Below the pieces are notes generated by a model. The model worked only from the letters and a program-made list of their open reading frames with translations, searched no databases and was not told the DNA's origin. From contig CP054838.1 in the NCBI GenBank assembly GCA_028768545.1, positions 3,149,001 through 3,213,000 on the forward strand: 64,000 nucleotides of DNA, in the 5' to 3' direction. The translations under genes were made by a program, and so were the position numbers. Origin of the DNA: Desulfobacter sp. (GTDB lineage Bacteria > Desulfobacterota > Desulfobacteria > Desulfobacterales > Desulfobacteraceae). Positions 52,005-61,332 of this stretch are shown here, one piece after another; within the stretch, counting starts at the first letter, position 1, and every line of letters begins with the position of its first letter.

Positions 52005-52688
52005 AATTTTCACCTCTTTGTCCGTGAGATATCGCCATTTTCCCGGTTTTAAGCTGCCAAGGTTGATATTGGCCATGCGTACCCGCTTGAGCGTATCAAC
52101 CTTGTTTCCGGTTTTACCCACCATTTTCCGGATCTGACGGTTTCTGCCTTGTTTGAGGATAATTTTAAACCCCTTGGGCGCCACCCGTTTAACCTGTGCC
52201 CTGCGTGTTTTTTCTCCCTCGATCACCATACCCTCGGCCATAGCCCCTAAGGCCTTGTCCGAGACCGGGTGCCGGGTGAATACCAGGTATTCTTTTTCAT
52301 GGTCATGGGAGGGGTGGGAAAGCCTGTTGTGAAGGTGCCCGTCATTGGTGAGCAGGACAAGGCCCACGGAATCCTTATCCAGGCGGCCAATGGGATAAAT
52401 TCGGTCTTTTACAGGAACCAGGTCAAGGATAATCTTTGTGTTTTTCTGGGAACAGGAGGTGACCACCCCTTGGGGTTTGTTCACGGCAATATAAATTAAT
52501 TTGGGGCCGGAACCCAAGAAGGCAACCTTTTGGTTGTCAAAGAGGACCTGGTCTGTTTCAGGGTCCACCTGGGTGCCGAGCGTGGTGACAAGTTCTCCGT
52601 TGACCTTGATTCTGCTGTCAAGGATAAGGGCTTCTGCCTTGCGTCTTGAACAGACCCCTGCATGGGCCAGGTATTTTTGCAGCCGCAT
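51993..52688 (-). CDS. RsuA/RluB-type pseudouridine synthase
   Basis: 231 aa. An N-terminal S4 domain (RLQKYLAHAGVCSRRKAEAL) is followed by the RsuA-family catalytic domain with GRLDKDSVGLVLLTNDG (catalytic Asp after GRL) and LKQGRNRQIRKM. It makes pseudouridine in rRNA: RluB (23S) and RsuA (16S) are both possible; RluB-like seems likelier given the RQIRKM and the S4. It starts 3 bases after the argJ stop on the same strand. Confidence 0.9.
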   Translation of the reverse strand: MRLQKYLAHAGVCSRRKAEALILDSRIKVNGELVTTLGTQVDPETDQVLFDNQKVAFLGSGPKLIYIAVNKPQGVVTSCSQKNTKIILDLVPVKDRIYPIGRLDKDSVGLVLLTNDGHLHNRLSHPSHDHEKEYLVFTRHPVSDKALGAMAEGMVIEGEKTRRAQVKRVAPKGFKIILKQGRNRQIRKMVGKTGNKVDTLKRVRMANINLGSLKPGKWRYLTDKEVKILTQ

Positions 52689-52691
52689 TGT

Positions 52692-53873
52692 TCAGGACCT
52701 GTAATCTGCGTTTATTTTGACATACTTCTCACTAAAATCACAGAACAGGAAATGGTCTGAATATTCTCCAAGGTTGAGATCCAGGGTGATATTGATCTCT
52801 TTTTTTTCCATTTGTTTTGCAATTTTCTTCTCCGCTGCCAATCCCAGCCATTTTCCCTTTAACACCAGGGCGGTTCCATCAAAAAAAAGATCCATCCTGT
52901 CCGGATCCACCATGGCACCTGATCTGCCTGCTGCCGCCGTGATTCTTCCCCAGTTGGGGTCCTGGCCGTAAAGGGCTGTTTTGACCAGGTTGGAATGGGC
53001 AATAGCCTCGGCCGCATTAAATGCATCCTTTTGGGTCTTTGCCCCGTTAACTGAAATAGAGGCAAGTTTGGTAGCCCCTTCTCCGTCTTGTACCACCATT
53101 TTGGCAAGCCCATAGCAGACCTCATCCAAAAGGGATTGGAAAATATTAAATTCTGCCTGATCTTTTATGGTCGCCTCTCCTGCCCCCGAGGCCAGACAGG
53201 CAAGGGTATCATTGGTGGAGGTGTCCCCGTCCACGGTTATACGGTTAAAGGAGCGGGCATTGGCATGAACCAGGGCCTGGTAAAGCAGGTCTTTATCAAT
53301 GGCCGCGTCGGTGAGGACATAGGCCAGCATGGTGGCCATATCCGGGCGGATCATCCCCGACCCTTTGGCCACCCCGAGAATGGAAAATGATTTGATGCCC
53401 TCAGGCGTCTTAATTTCTCCTGTTTTTTGAACTATTTTTTGACAGGTGTCTGTGGTGAGAATTGCATCTGCAAAATCTTTGACAGATTCCTTTGCAAGGG
53501 CCTTTTTGATCCGGGGAATGGCGGATTCAAATTTGTCCATGGGCAAAGGAGAACCAATCACGCCTGTGGAAGAGACCATCACAAGATCAGGGTATAGTCC
53601 CAGGACATCGGCAGTCATATGGGCACAGGCCCTGGCATCTTCAAGCCCTTTTTCACCGGTAAAACAGTTGGCATTGCCGGAATTGGCAAGAATAGCCTGG
53701 ATTTCTCCGTTTTGAATCATTTTCTGGCCAAAAATGACAGGGGCGGCCTTTACAAGGTTTTGGGTGAACAAGGCTGCGCCAACTGCCTTTTTTTCTGCAA
53801 ATATCAGCCCCAGATCCTTAAGCCCGTTTTTTTTGATTCCTGCCGAAATTCCGGCAAATTTGAACCCGTTCAT
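52692..53873 (-). CDS. argJ: Bifunctional glutamate N-acetyltransferase / amino-acid acetyltransferase
   Basis: Ornithine acetyltransferase of arginine biosynthesis, recycling the acetyl group between N-acetylornithine and glutamate. 393 aa. The self-cleavage site is in KGSGMIRPDMATMLAYV, with nucleophile Thr181 so that alpha and beta chains are released. DGDTSTNDT is a further signature, and DPNWGRI lies near the C-terminus. Whether it also uses acetyl-CoA is not evident. Confidence 0.95.
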   Translation of the reverse strand: MNGFKFAGISAGIKKNGLKDLGLIFAEKKAVGAALFTQNLVKAAPVIFGQKMIQNGEIQAILANSGNANCFTGEKGLEDARACAHMTADVLGLYPDLVMVSSTGVIGSPLPMDKFESAIPRIKKALAKESVKDFADAILTTDTCQKIVQKTGEIKTPEGIKSFSILGVAKGSGMIRPDMATMLAYVLTDAAIDKDLLYQALVHANARSFNRITVDGDTSTNDTLACLASGAGEATIKDQAEFNIFQSLLDEVCYGLAKMVVQDGEGATKLASISVNGAKTQKDAFNAAEAIAHSNLVKTALYGQDPNWGRITAAAGRSGAMVDPDRMDLFFDGTALVLKGKWLGLAAEKKIAKQMEKKEINITLDLNLGEYSDHFLFCDFSEKYVKINADYRS

Positions 53874-54025
53874 TGATCTTCCTTTTAGATATTTCTGATT
53901 ATAGCCAGGTATTATAAGGGGGATTGCCTAGTCTGTAAATGAGGTTTTTTCTGATATCCTCTCTTCAACTTGACTAAATGGTCCCAAGGTAATATTTGTA
54001 TGTGCAATGACATCAAGGAGGCCCC

Positions 54026-54478
54026 ATGAATGCGCCTGTAGAAAATTTTTTAGATACCTGTCTTTTTTTTAATGCCAATGCCTTTTCAAGGCAATTGCTC
54101 AAACTTGCAGAAATTGAATTTACGCATTTAAAAATCTCTCCGGCCCATGCGTCGTTGCTGCTGCTGGTCTTTGAAACACCTGGAATTTCTCCCAAGGACT
54201 TAAGCCGCCTTTTGGAACTCAACCCTTCAACCATCACCCGGTTTATCGACAGCCTGGCCAAAAAAAAACTGGTCAGACGCCAGAACAAGGGAAAGGTGGC
54301 TTTTATCTATCCCACGCCAAGGGGGATTGGCATAAAGGCGGATGTGGCCAGGGCCTATAAAAATCTGTTTTTAAAATATTCTGAAATTCTCGGTCCTGAA
54401 ACCGCAATTTTGCTTGCCCAAAATATGGCCAAGACCAACGCCCGGGTAAAGGATGCATTAAAAAATGACCGCCTCTGA
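54026..54478 (+). CDS. MarR family transcriptional regulator
   Basis: 150 aa. A winged helix-turn-helix is seen (AHASLLLLVFETPGISPKDL then SRLLELNPSTITRFIDSLAK, with the wing KKLVRRQNKGKVAFIYPT; about 42-102). The effector and target genes are unknown. AGGAGG precedes ATG 54026. Its end overlaps truA by 14 bases, so the two are translated together. Confidence 0.87.
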   Translation: MNAPVENFLDTCLFFNANAFSRQLLKLAEIEFTHLKISPAHASLLLLVFETPGISPKDLSRLLELNPSTITRFIDSLAKKKLVRRQNKGKVAFIYPTPRGIGIKADVARAYKNLFLKYSEILGPETAILLAQNMAKTNARVKDALKNDRL

Positions 54479-55220
54479 TCAACTGCGAAATTTTAAACTG
54501 GTCATTGAATATGACGGCACAGGGTTTTACGGGTGGCAGCGGCAGCCTGACAAACCCACCATTCAAAGTTCGCTTGAGTCTGTACTCAGTGTCATACTCA
54601 ACCAGGATATTCGCATTCACGGATCAGGGCGTACCGATGCAGGGGTTCATGCCCGGGCCCAGGTCGCCCATTTTAAGGCATATACCCGAATTGAGCCCGA
54701 GGTTCTAAAAAAAGGAGTGAACAGTCTGATGAAACATCCCATTGTGATCAAGGATTGTGCCCCTGTGTCTGATGAATTCCATGCCCGGTACAATGCCCGG
54801 TCAAAAACATATTACTATTATATTCTCAACCGAAACACCCCCTGTGCGTTGGGTCGGGATTATTTTTGGCATGTAAATCATGCCCTGGATATCAGGGCCA
54901 TGAACCGTTGTTGTGATTTTCTTTTGGGGATCCATGATTTTAAGGCCTTTCAAAACACGGGCAGTCCGAAATATTCAACCACCAGAGAAATTTTTAAGGC
55001 CCATTGGGAACACCAACCAGAAGATATGCTTGTGTTTAAAATTTCAGCGTCCGGGTTTTTAAAGAATATGGTGAGAAATATTGTGGGAACCTTAAAGGAT
55101 GCCGGGACCGGGAAGATCAGTTCGGAGCAGTTTAATGAGATTTTAGTGTCATCTGACAGGTCCCTTGCCGGTGCAACGGCACCGGCAAGGGGACTGTTTT
55201 TACATCAGGTGATCTATTAA
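54465..55220 (+). CDS. truA: tRNA pseudouridine(38-40) synthase
   Basis: 251 aa. VIEYDGTGFYGWQRQ near the N-terminus, the catalytic GRTDAGVHA with Asp58, and the later GSPKYSTTREIF and FLKNMVRNIVGTL motifs are those of TruA. It modifies the anticodon arm of many tRNAs. The start overlaps the MarR gene and the end overlaps the convergent ClC gene by 4 bases. Confidence 0.95.
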   Translation: MTASDQLRNFKLVIEYDGTGFYGWQRQPDKPTIQSSLESVLSVILNQDIRIHGSGRTDAGVHARAQVAHFKAYTRIEPEVLKKGVNSLMKHPIVIKDCAPVSDEFHARYNARSKTYYYYILNRNTPCALGRDYFWHVNHALDIRAMNRCCDFLLGIHDFKAFQNTGSPKYSTTREIFKAHWEHQPEDMLVFKISASGFLKNMVRNIVGTLKDAGTGKISSEQFNEILVSSDRSLAGATAPARGLFLHQVIY

Positions 55221-57007
55221 GAGGACTGCTGGGGGTCTTTTATTTTGGTCACATGATAGTTGTAGTGGGAGATGATGTCCCGCCTGTAGATCAATCCTAA
55301 AAAGGTGGATTTTTCATCTTTTTTTACAACGGGCAGGGCATCAATATTTTTCCGGGTCAATTTCAAAAGAACCGTGTTCAGGTCTTCGGAAGGATTGGTG
55401 GTAATCAGATCCGAAATCATGATATCTTTCATGACCACCAGTTCTTCAAGGTGGCTTGTGAAAATAACCTCCCGAATATCCGTGGATGAAAAAATGCCGG
55501 AAAATCCGCCCTTATTGTCCATGACCGGAAAATAATGCTGTTTGGTGGTCTGGAATATTTTTTTGAATTCACTAAAGGGCATATCCTCGTTCACGCACCG
55601 CACATCCTTGATCAAATGGGCAAGGCTTCCCACCTTGATGGTTTGGAGGATATCCATCATGAACTCGCCGGCATGGGCCGGAGAATCCACCCTGGATTTG
55701 ACCTGGTTTTCAAATATGGTCCATTTTTTAGCCAAAAGATAGCATAGGGAGCAGACCAGAAGGCTTGGCAGCAGCAGATGGTATGAGTTGGTCATCTCAC
55801 TGACAAAAATAATGGTTGAAATGGGGGTATTGGAGACAGCGGTAAAAAAACCGGCCATGCCCACAATAACAAAGGCGCCGGGCTGGGTGACCACCGAGGG
55901 CAAAAGGATGTGAAAAATATTTCCCACAGCCCCGCCCATGGCCCCGCCGATCACGATGGAAGGGCCGAATACCCCGCCGGATCCGCCGGATCCAATGGAA
56001 AACGCCGTGGTAAAAATCTTACCGATGGCCAGGGCAATGAGGGTGGGAATGGCCACTTTGTTAAAAATGGCATTTTGGGCCATCCCATATCCAAAGGAAA
56101 GGGTATAGGGTAAAAAGAACCCGATGATTCCGGTGAATAACCCGCCGATGGCAGGCTTGATATGGTTGGGAACCTTGAGCTTTTTAAATATGTCAATCAT
56201 GCCGTAAAAGACTTTGACATAGAGAATCCCTGTAAGGGCCAGAACGCCTGCAAGCACGATATAGGGTCCAAGCTCAAGGGGGTTTTGGAATTTAAATGAA
56301 GGAGAATCAAACAAAGAGCCCCAGCCAAATATCAGGCAGAACGAACAATAGGCCACCACAGAAGAAATACCTGCCGGAATAATGACCTCTGATTCAAAAT
56401 CAGGATCCCTGTACAATACTTCAGCGGCAAATAAAGCGCCTGCAAGGGGAGCCCTGAATATACTGCCCACCCCTGCCCCGATACCGGCGGCCATCATGAT
56501 CCGGCGTTCCCGTTCAGAGAGGTTGAAACGCGTGGCCAGAAAAGAGGCAAATCCCGCCCCGATTTGGGCAATGGGCCCTTCCCTGCCTCCTGAGCCTCCC
56601 GTGGTCAGGGTGATGGTCGAGGCAATGGTTTTAATGAAGGGGATCCGGGACCGGATAAACCCGCCCTTATGGTGGTAGGCATCAATGGCAGCATCTGTAC
56701 CGTGGCCTTCTGCCTCCGGGGCAAAGGTATAGACCAGCCACCCGGAAACAACCCCGCCGATGGCCGGTAGAATGAGCAGTATCCATTTATTGAAAGGGGT
56801 ATTGGTATGGGGCAAAAGCAAATGTTCCCCTGCGGCGTTGGCAGGTCTGTATCCGGCCATAAGGTCCATAAAATAATGCATGCCAAGGCCGCAGAGATAG
56901 TGGAATAATGCTGCGCCCAATCCGGCAATAATGCCGATCAGGACAAAGTAGAACATCCATTTAGTGGCGTATTTGAGGTCGGTTCGTTTTTTGGTCATGG
57001 TGCTCAT
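55217..57007 (-). CDS. ClC-type chloride channel/antiporter with CBS domains
   Basis: 596 aa. About 12 membrane helices over the first 430 residues, with GSGGREGP (138-145, gating Glu143) and GSGGSGGVFGPS near 340 as the ClC selectivity loops. The C-terminal part carries two CBS domains (RCVNEDMPFSEFKKIFQTT and ISDLITTNPSEDLNTVLLKL). CBS domains are not found in E. coli ClcA but are usual in longer bacterial homologues. It lies 5 bases downstream of an aminotransferase on the same strand. Confidence 0.92.
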   Translation of the reverse strand: MSTMTKKRTDLKYATKWMFYFVLIGIIAGLGAALFHYLCGLGMHYFMDLMAGYRPANAAGEHLLLPHTNTPFNKWILLILPAIGGVVSGWLVYTFAPEAEGHGTDAAIDAYHHKGGFIRSRIPFIKTIASTITLTTGGSGGREGPIAQIGAGFASFLATRFNLSERERRIMMAAGIGAGVGSIFRAPLAGALFAAEVLYRDPDFESEVIIPAGISSVVAYCSFCLIFGWGSLFDSPSFKFQNPLELGPYIVLAGVLALTGILYVKVFYGMIDIFKKLKVPNHIKPAIGGLFTGIIGFFLPYTLSFGYGMAQNAIFNKVAIPTLIALAIGKIFTTAFSIGSGGSGGVFGPSIVIGGAMGGAVGNIFHILLPSVVTQPGAFVIVGMAGFFTAVSNTPISTIIFVSEMTNSYHLLLPSLLVCSLCYLLAKKWTIFENQVKSRVDSPAHAGEFMMDILQTIKVGSLAHLIKDVRCVNEDMPFSEFKKIFQTTKQHYFPVMDNKGGFSGIFSSTDIREVIFTSHLEELVVMKDIMISDLITTNPSEDLNTVLLKLTRKNIDALPVVKKDEKSTFLGLIYRRDIISHYNYHVTKIKDPQQSS

Positions 57008-57012
57008 TGAAC

Positions 57013-58329
57013 TTAGCCTTTTCTCAGATCGTTGATACCGCTTAAAATGATATCAAACAAGGTGGTCACATCTTTTTCTTCCAGGCAGGAAAACGCCACC
57101 CGGATATTTTTCTCTCCAATTGAAATCAATCCTGTGCCGTAATGGTCCAGAAGATGAATCCGAAGCTGTTCTGCATTGACATCCTTGAGCCGGATACACA
57201 TAAAATATCCTGAATTAAAGGGGTATACCTCGAATCCGTCTGCATATTTGGGGTCTTTTAAAACCGTTTTCATTTTCAGGGCCCGGGATTTGAGCAGATC
57301 AAATTTTTCCTGTTTCAGCCGGGCATAATTTTCGTCTGCCATGGATTTGAGCAAGATGGTCTGGCTTAAATGGGAGGCATTGGAAATATTTCCCCGGATA
57401 CAGCCGGCGGTTTTCTTTTCAAGGGCCAGGTTTACGGCCTCAGTATTTTGGTCGGCAGCAACAGCGTAGGTGACAAATCCGGTTCTAAATCCCCAGACAT
57501 AATCTTCCTTGGTGGCCCCGTCCAATTTTACAGCCAACAGACGTTTGTCTTTGCCGGCAATTTTTGCAAACAAGGATTCTTTTGAGGTCTCCTCTTCAAA
57601 GAAAAGGCCGAAGTAGGCATCGTCGCAGGCGGCAACCACATTTGTGCCTCCCTTTGCAACCTCAATGAGGATGGCAGCCACCCGGTCCGCTTCATCCTTG
57701 CTCAGGGTATAACCGCTGGGGTTGTGGGGAAAATTTAAAACCGTAATGATTTTATCATTTTTGGCCGCCTCTTCTCTGATCACCCGTTCAAAATCATCAA
57801 TGTTAAACTGGGTCAATGCCTGGTCATAGGCCTTGTAATGGACAATTTTTGCATGGTTTCGCACGCAGAAGGTCATGGTGTAATTGCCCCACATCATATC
57901 GGGCAGAATAATGACATCATCCGTGTCTACCCACATGTCCGACAATACACTGACCCCGTGGGTGATGCCCGAAGTCACCACTGGCAGACTGACGCTCTTT
58001 CCTTCAAGGGAGGGATTTTTTGTGTAAAGATCTTTTTTCCATTGTTCTCTTAAGGCGGGTATCCCGTATGAGGGGGCATAGGGAAGATAGTCGTCCGGTT
58101 CAATACCCGCGATGAACTGAGTGACCGAAGAAAGGCTCAGAACAGAATTTTTTTCTTTGGCAATACCGATGGTGGCATTGATTTTATCTGCCTTTATTTT
58201 GGCTTCGGCACTTTGACTTAAAATACCCTTGGGGAAAAACAAGGCCTTTCCCATTTGAGACAGCATTTCGTAAACATGGGGAACATCTTTTTGGATAGTT
58301 TTGTTGAGTTCCTGTGCAAGTGGATTCAT
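57013..58329 (-). CDS. Class I/II PLP-dependent aminotransferase
   Basis: 438 aa. Fold-type I features: PYAPSYGIPALREQW, VTSGITHG (PLP phosphate cup), NFPHNPSGYTLS (199-210), DDAYFG (236-241) and the lysine region DGATKEDYVWGFRTGF, where Lys274 likely binds PLP and Arg282 sits in the phosphate cup. The C-terminal Arg is probably in IRVAFSC. The N-terminus (about 40 residues) is longer than in aspartate aminotransferase. Substrate cannot be named. Confidence 0.88.
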   Translation of the reverse strand: MNPLAQELNKTIQKDVPHVYEMLSQMGKALFFPKGILSQSAEAKIKADKINATIGIAKEKNSVLSLSSVTQFIAGIEPDDYLPYAPSYGIPALREQWKKDLYTKNPSLEGKSVSLPVVTSGITHGVSVLSDMWVDTDDVIILPDMMWGNYTMTFCVRNHAKIVHYKAYDQALTQFNIDDFERVIREEAAKNDKIITVLNFPHNPSGYTLSKDEADRVAAILIEVAKGGTNVVAACDDAYFGLFFEEETSKESLFAKIAGKDKRLLAVKLDGATKEDYVWGFRTGFVTYAVAADQNTEAVNLALEKKTAGCIRGNISNASHLSQTILLKSMADENYARLKQEKFDLLKSRALKMKTVLKDPKYADGFEVYPFNSGYFMCIRLKDVNAEQLRIHLLDHYGTGLISIGEKNIRVAFSCLEEKDVTTLFDIILSGINDLRKG

Positions 58330-58392
58330 GTGTCACCCTCTGATAACAGAATAGTTGATAAAAAAATCAGCCTTATCTTTGAACCTAAATAT

Positions 58393-58440
58393 AAAAAACT
58401 CTGCAGCTTACACCTAAAATTCAAGGAAAACCGCAGAGTT
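58393..58440 (-). terminator. Terminator after the PxxKW gene
   Basis: Minus-strand stem AACTCTGC / GCAGAGTT with a 28-base loop, followed by a T-run (TTTTTTATA). The loop is long, so efficiency is uncertain. Confidence 0.55.
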
Positions 58441-58466
58441 CATTATCAAAAACAGCGTATCTTAGG

Positions 58467-58739
58467 TTATCTTCTTTTAGATGCCTTGATCGGATTAAGT
58501 TTCTGTTTTTTGGTGGATTCAACGGTTTTAACGTGGGTGGCAATGTTGCAGTTGCCGTTTTTCCATTTTAAGGAAGGATCCGGCGCTGCCGTACAATAAG
58601 ATCCTGTGGAAAATTCACCAACTCTCTGGCATCCCTTGCATTCATCCACGATGGGAAGGCAGTGGCCTTCATTAAAACTACAGCCTTTGGCGGTCATGAA
58701 TACACATTCATCGCCTTCTCTAACAGTTGTACAAATCAT
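58467..58739 (-). CDS. PxxKW family cysteine-rich protein
   Basis: 90 aa with eight cysteines (3, 12, 20, 27, 34, 37, 49, 64) and the PSLKW motif at 55-59. No signal peptide. The Lys-rich tail (TKKQKLNPIKASKRR) is basic. The cysteine spacing suggests metal or iron-sulfur binding. The family is recognised from its motif and occurs mainly in sulfate reducers and related delta-proteobacteria; the function is unknown. Confidence 0.85.
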   Translation of the reverse strand: MICTTVREGDECVFMTAKGCSFNEGHCLPIVDECKGCQRVGEFSTGSYCTAAPDPSLKWKNGNCNIATHVKTVESTKKQKLNPIKASKRR

Positions 58740-59026
58740 AATACACGTCCTGTTTTATTTATGGGTATAAAATTCAAACCACCTCTAAACAAAGGATTCA
58801 CTCAGCTTAAGGCGGCATTATTATTATGTTTAACCCGGTACTCCGGGAATATAACCTTGAACAAATATCATAAGGATCATAGGATTGTCAATCACTTGAT
58901 TCTGCCGATCCTGTTTTTACCGTGAAAGATACCCATTTTTTGCCTGGGAAAAAAACTTGGAGTGATGTATATATGAACATATTACCCATATTTCAATAAC
59001 CTTTTTAAAATTTAAGAATATATATC

Positions 59027-60010
59027 ATGATTATAGACGATGCCATTGAAGTGTTGAAAATTGAAGCCCAAAGCCTGATTGACCTGACCAAAAAAATTGA
59101 CCTTTCCTTTGAAACCCTTGTAAATGATATTTGTAATTCCACAGGCCGGGTTATTATTTCCGGTATTGGAAAATCCGGTCTTATCGGCAGAAAAATTGCC
59201 GCCACCATGAGCAGTACCGGAACCAATTCCATGTTTCTTCATCCTGTGGAAGCGGTTCACGGGGATCTTGGCATGGTGAGCCAGGCCGATATATTCATCG
59301 CCATTTCAAACTCAGGAGAGACCAGTGAGCTCAATCAGCTTCTGCCGGTGATCCGGGATGTGGGGTGCCGGATGGCCGGATTTACGGGGAACCGTAATTC
59401 CACCATGGCCGGATTCTGCGACCTTGTGATAGACACAGGGGTTGAAAAAGAAGCCTGCCCCCTGAACATGGCCCCTACCTCTTCGACCACGGCCCAGCTT
59501 GCCATGGGAGATGCACTGGCCGTGGCCCTGATCAAAAAAAAGAAATTTCAAAAATCTGATTTTTTCCGGTCTCATCCCGGAGGTGCGCTTGGCCAGCGTC
59601 TTTCATGCCGGGTGGAAGAATTGATGCTTTCAACCGAATCTGCCCCCTGTATCAAACCGGGAGCAACCATGACCCAGGCGATTTTCTGCATGGATGAATA
59701 CCGTCTGGGGGTGGTGCTGGTGGTGGACCGGGAGAATAAATTGATCGGCATCCTCACGGACGGCGACATCCGGCACTGCATTGCAAAAGGGGATCAGGAT
59801 TTTAAAACAACCACGGTTGATGATTTCATGACCAACGCCCCCCTTTGTTTAGGACCCAAGGCATATCTTTACGATGCCCTTAATATTATGGAAAAGCATG
59901 AAATAACCGTATTACCCATTGTCGGACAGGACAATCAGCTTTCAGGTCTTTTACATCTTCACGATATTCTGGGCAAGGGCACCTTTAAGTTCAACGGAGG
60001 CAGTCAATGA
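59027..60010 (+). CDS. kdsD: Arabinose-5-phosphate isomerase (KdsD/KpsF)
   Basis: Interconverts ribulose 5-phosphate and arabinose 5-phosphate, feeding Kdo synthesis. 327 aa. A SIS domain (VIISGIGKSGLIGRKIAATM, about 43-62; VHGDLGMVSQADIFIAISNS; NMAPTSSTTAQLAMGDALAV) is followed by two CBS domains (LSTESAPCIKPGATMTQAIF; MTNAPLCLGPKAYLYDALNI). The four-base overlap with the phosphofructokinase gene suggests coupling. Confidence 0.95.
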   Translation: MIIDDAIEVLKIEAQSLIDLTKKIDLSFETLVNDICNSTGRVIISGIGKSGLIGRKIAATMSSTGTNSMFLHPVEAVHGDLGMVSQADIFIAISNSGETSELNQLLPVIRDVGCRMAGFTGNRNSTMAGFCDLVIDTGVEKEACPLNMAPTSSTTAQLAMGDALAVALIKKKKFQKSDFFRSHPGGALGQRLSCRVEELMLSTESAPCIKPGATMTQAIFCMDEYRLGVVLVVDRENKLIGILTDGDIRHCIAKGDQDFKTTTVDDFMTNAPLCLGPKAYLYDALNIMEKHEITVLPIVGQDNQLSGLLHLHDILGKGTFKFNGGSQ

Positions 60011-61332
60011 AAGCGTTTGATTTCAGCACAACCATTCCCGTGCTTGGTGATGCCAGGATAAACTCTCCTTTGATCAAGGACGGCTCTGGCGCAGGATCCA
60101 GGTTTATTTTAGAAACCTCGAGAATTACGGTGGATGTCCGGGCGGATCGGATGTGTGCAAGTTTAGATTCCCCTTTGCCCAGTTTTGAACAGGCAGGTCC
60201 CAGGAAGAAAATTTATTTTGATCCCAGTAAACTTAAATGTGCGGTGGTGACCTGCGGAGGGCTGTGTCCCGGCCTGAATGATATTATCAGGTCCATTGTT
60301 CTGGAATTATATCATATCTATAAGGTCAAAAATATTTTCGGCATTCGCCACGGTCTTCAGGGCTTTATTCCGGAATTCGGCCATGACCTGATGGATTTGG
60401 ATCCCGCTGCGGTGTCAGGTATTCAGAACACCGGCGGATCCATTCTGGGCTCGTCACGGGGAGACCAAAAAATATCCGAGGTGGTGGATTGCCTTGAACG
60501 GATGGGAATCGGCATTCTTTTTATGGTTGGCGGGGACGGCACGCTCATGGCCTCAAAAAAGATCGCGGATGAAATTTTAAACCGAAACCTTAAAATATCT
60601 GTTATCGGGATTCCCAAAACCATTGATAATGATATTTTTCTTGTGTCAAGGTCGTTTGGGTTTGATACGGCGGTTGATGTGGCCACTCTGGCCATTCAGG
60701 GGGCCCATAATGAAGCGGTGGCCTATCCCAACGGGATCGGGCTTGTTAAACTCATGGGACGTCATTCTGGATTTTTAGCTGCCACGGCAGCCCTGGCCCA
60801 GCCCGATGCCAATTTTGTACTCATTCCCGAAGAAGAGATCTTCTTATACGGTAAAAATGGATTTTTACAGGCCTTGGAAAAACGGCTTGCCTTGAGAAAG
60901 CATGCGGTCATTGTGGTGGCCGAAGGGGCGGGGCAAAATTTCTTTGATGACAAAGAGGTGGCCTATGATGCCTCGGGCAATGTGGTGCTCAAGGATATCG
61001 GTTTTTTTTTAAAGGATAAAATTCTCCAATGGTTTAAATCCAAGGAGATCCCCATTTCATTGAAATATATTGACCCCTCCTATATTATCCGCAGCCTTCC
61101 GGCCAATGCCAATGATTCCGTATTTTGCGGTCTTTTGGGGCGGGACGCCGTACACGCCGGCATGGCAGGAAAGACAAATCTCATCATCAGTTATTGGAAT
61201 AATCATTATGTCCATGTGCCCATGGATGCTTCGGCCGGCAGACGGAAAAAAATGGATCCTCTGGGCAGACTCTGGCAGTCGGTGCTTGAAACAACCGGCC
61301 AGAATTCCTTTTTCAATGATTTATTTCCCTGA
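60007..61332 (+). CDS. ATP-dependent 6-phosphofructokinase, plant-like type
   Basis: 441 aa. CAVVTCGGLCPGLNDIIRSI opens the nucleotide domain. GGDGT (175-179) has Gly at the position where PPi enzymes have Asp, pointing to ATP use. PKTIDND (203-209) has Lys204, the residue usual in PPi enzymes and in plant/trypanosome-type ATP-PFKs. HSGFLAATAALAQPDANFV completes the pattern. It overlaps kdsD by 4 bases. An N-terminal extension of about 75 residues precedes the core. The phosphoryl donor needs testing. Confidence 0.88.
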   Translation: MKAFDFSTTIPVLGDARINSPLIKDGSGAGSRFILETSRITVDVRADRMCASLDSPLPSFEQAGPRKKIYFDPSKLKCAVVTCGGLCPGLNDIIRSIVLELYHIYKVKNIFGIRHGLQGFIPEFGHDLMDLDPAAVSGIQNTGGSILGSSRGDQKISEVVDCLERMGIGILFMVGGDGTLMASKKIADEILNRNLKISVIGIPKTIDNDIFLVSRSFGFDTAVDVATLAIQGAHNEAVAYPNGIGLVKLMGRHSGFLAATAALAQPDANFVLIPEEEIFLYGKNGFLQALEKRLALRKHAVIVVAEGAGQNFFDDKEVAYDASGNVVLKDIGFFLKDKILQWFKSKEIPISLKYIDPSYIIRSLPANANDSVFCGLLGRDAVHAGMAGKTNLIISYWNNHYVHVPMDASAGRRKKMDPLGRLWQSVLETTGQNSFFNDLFP

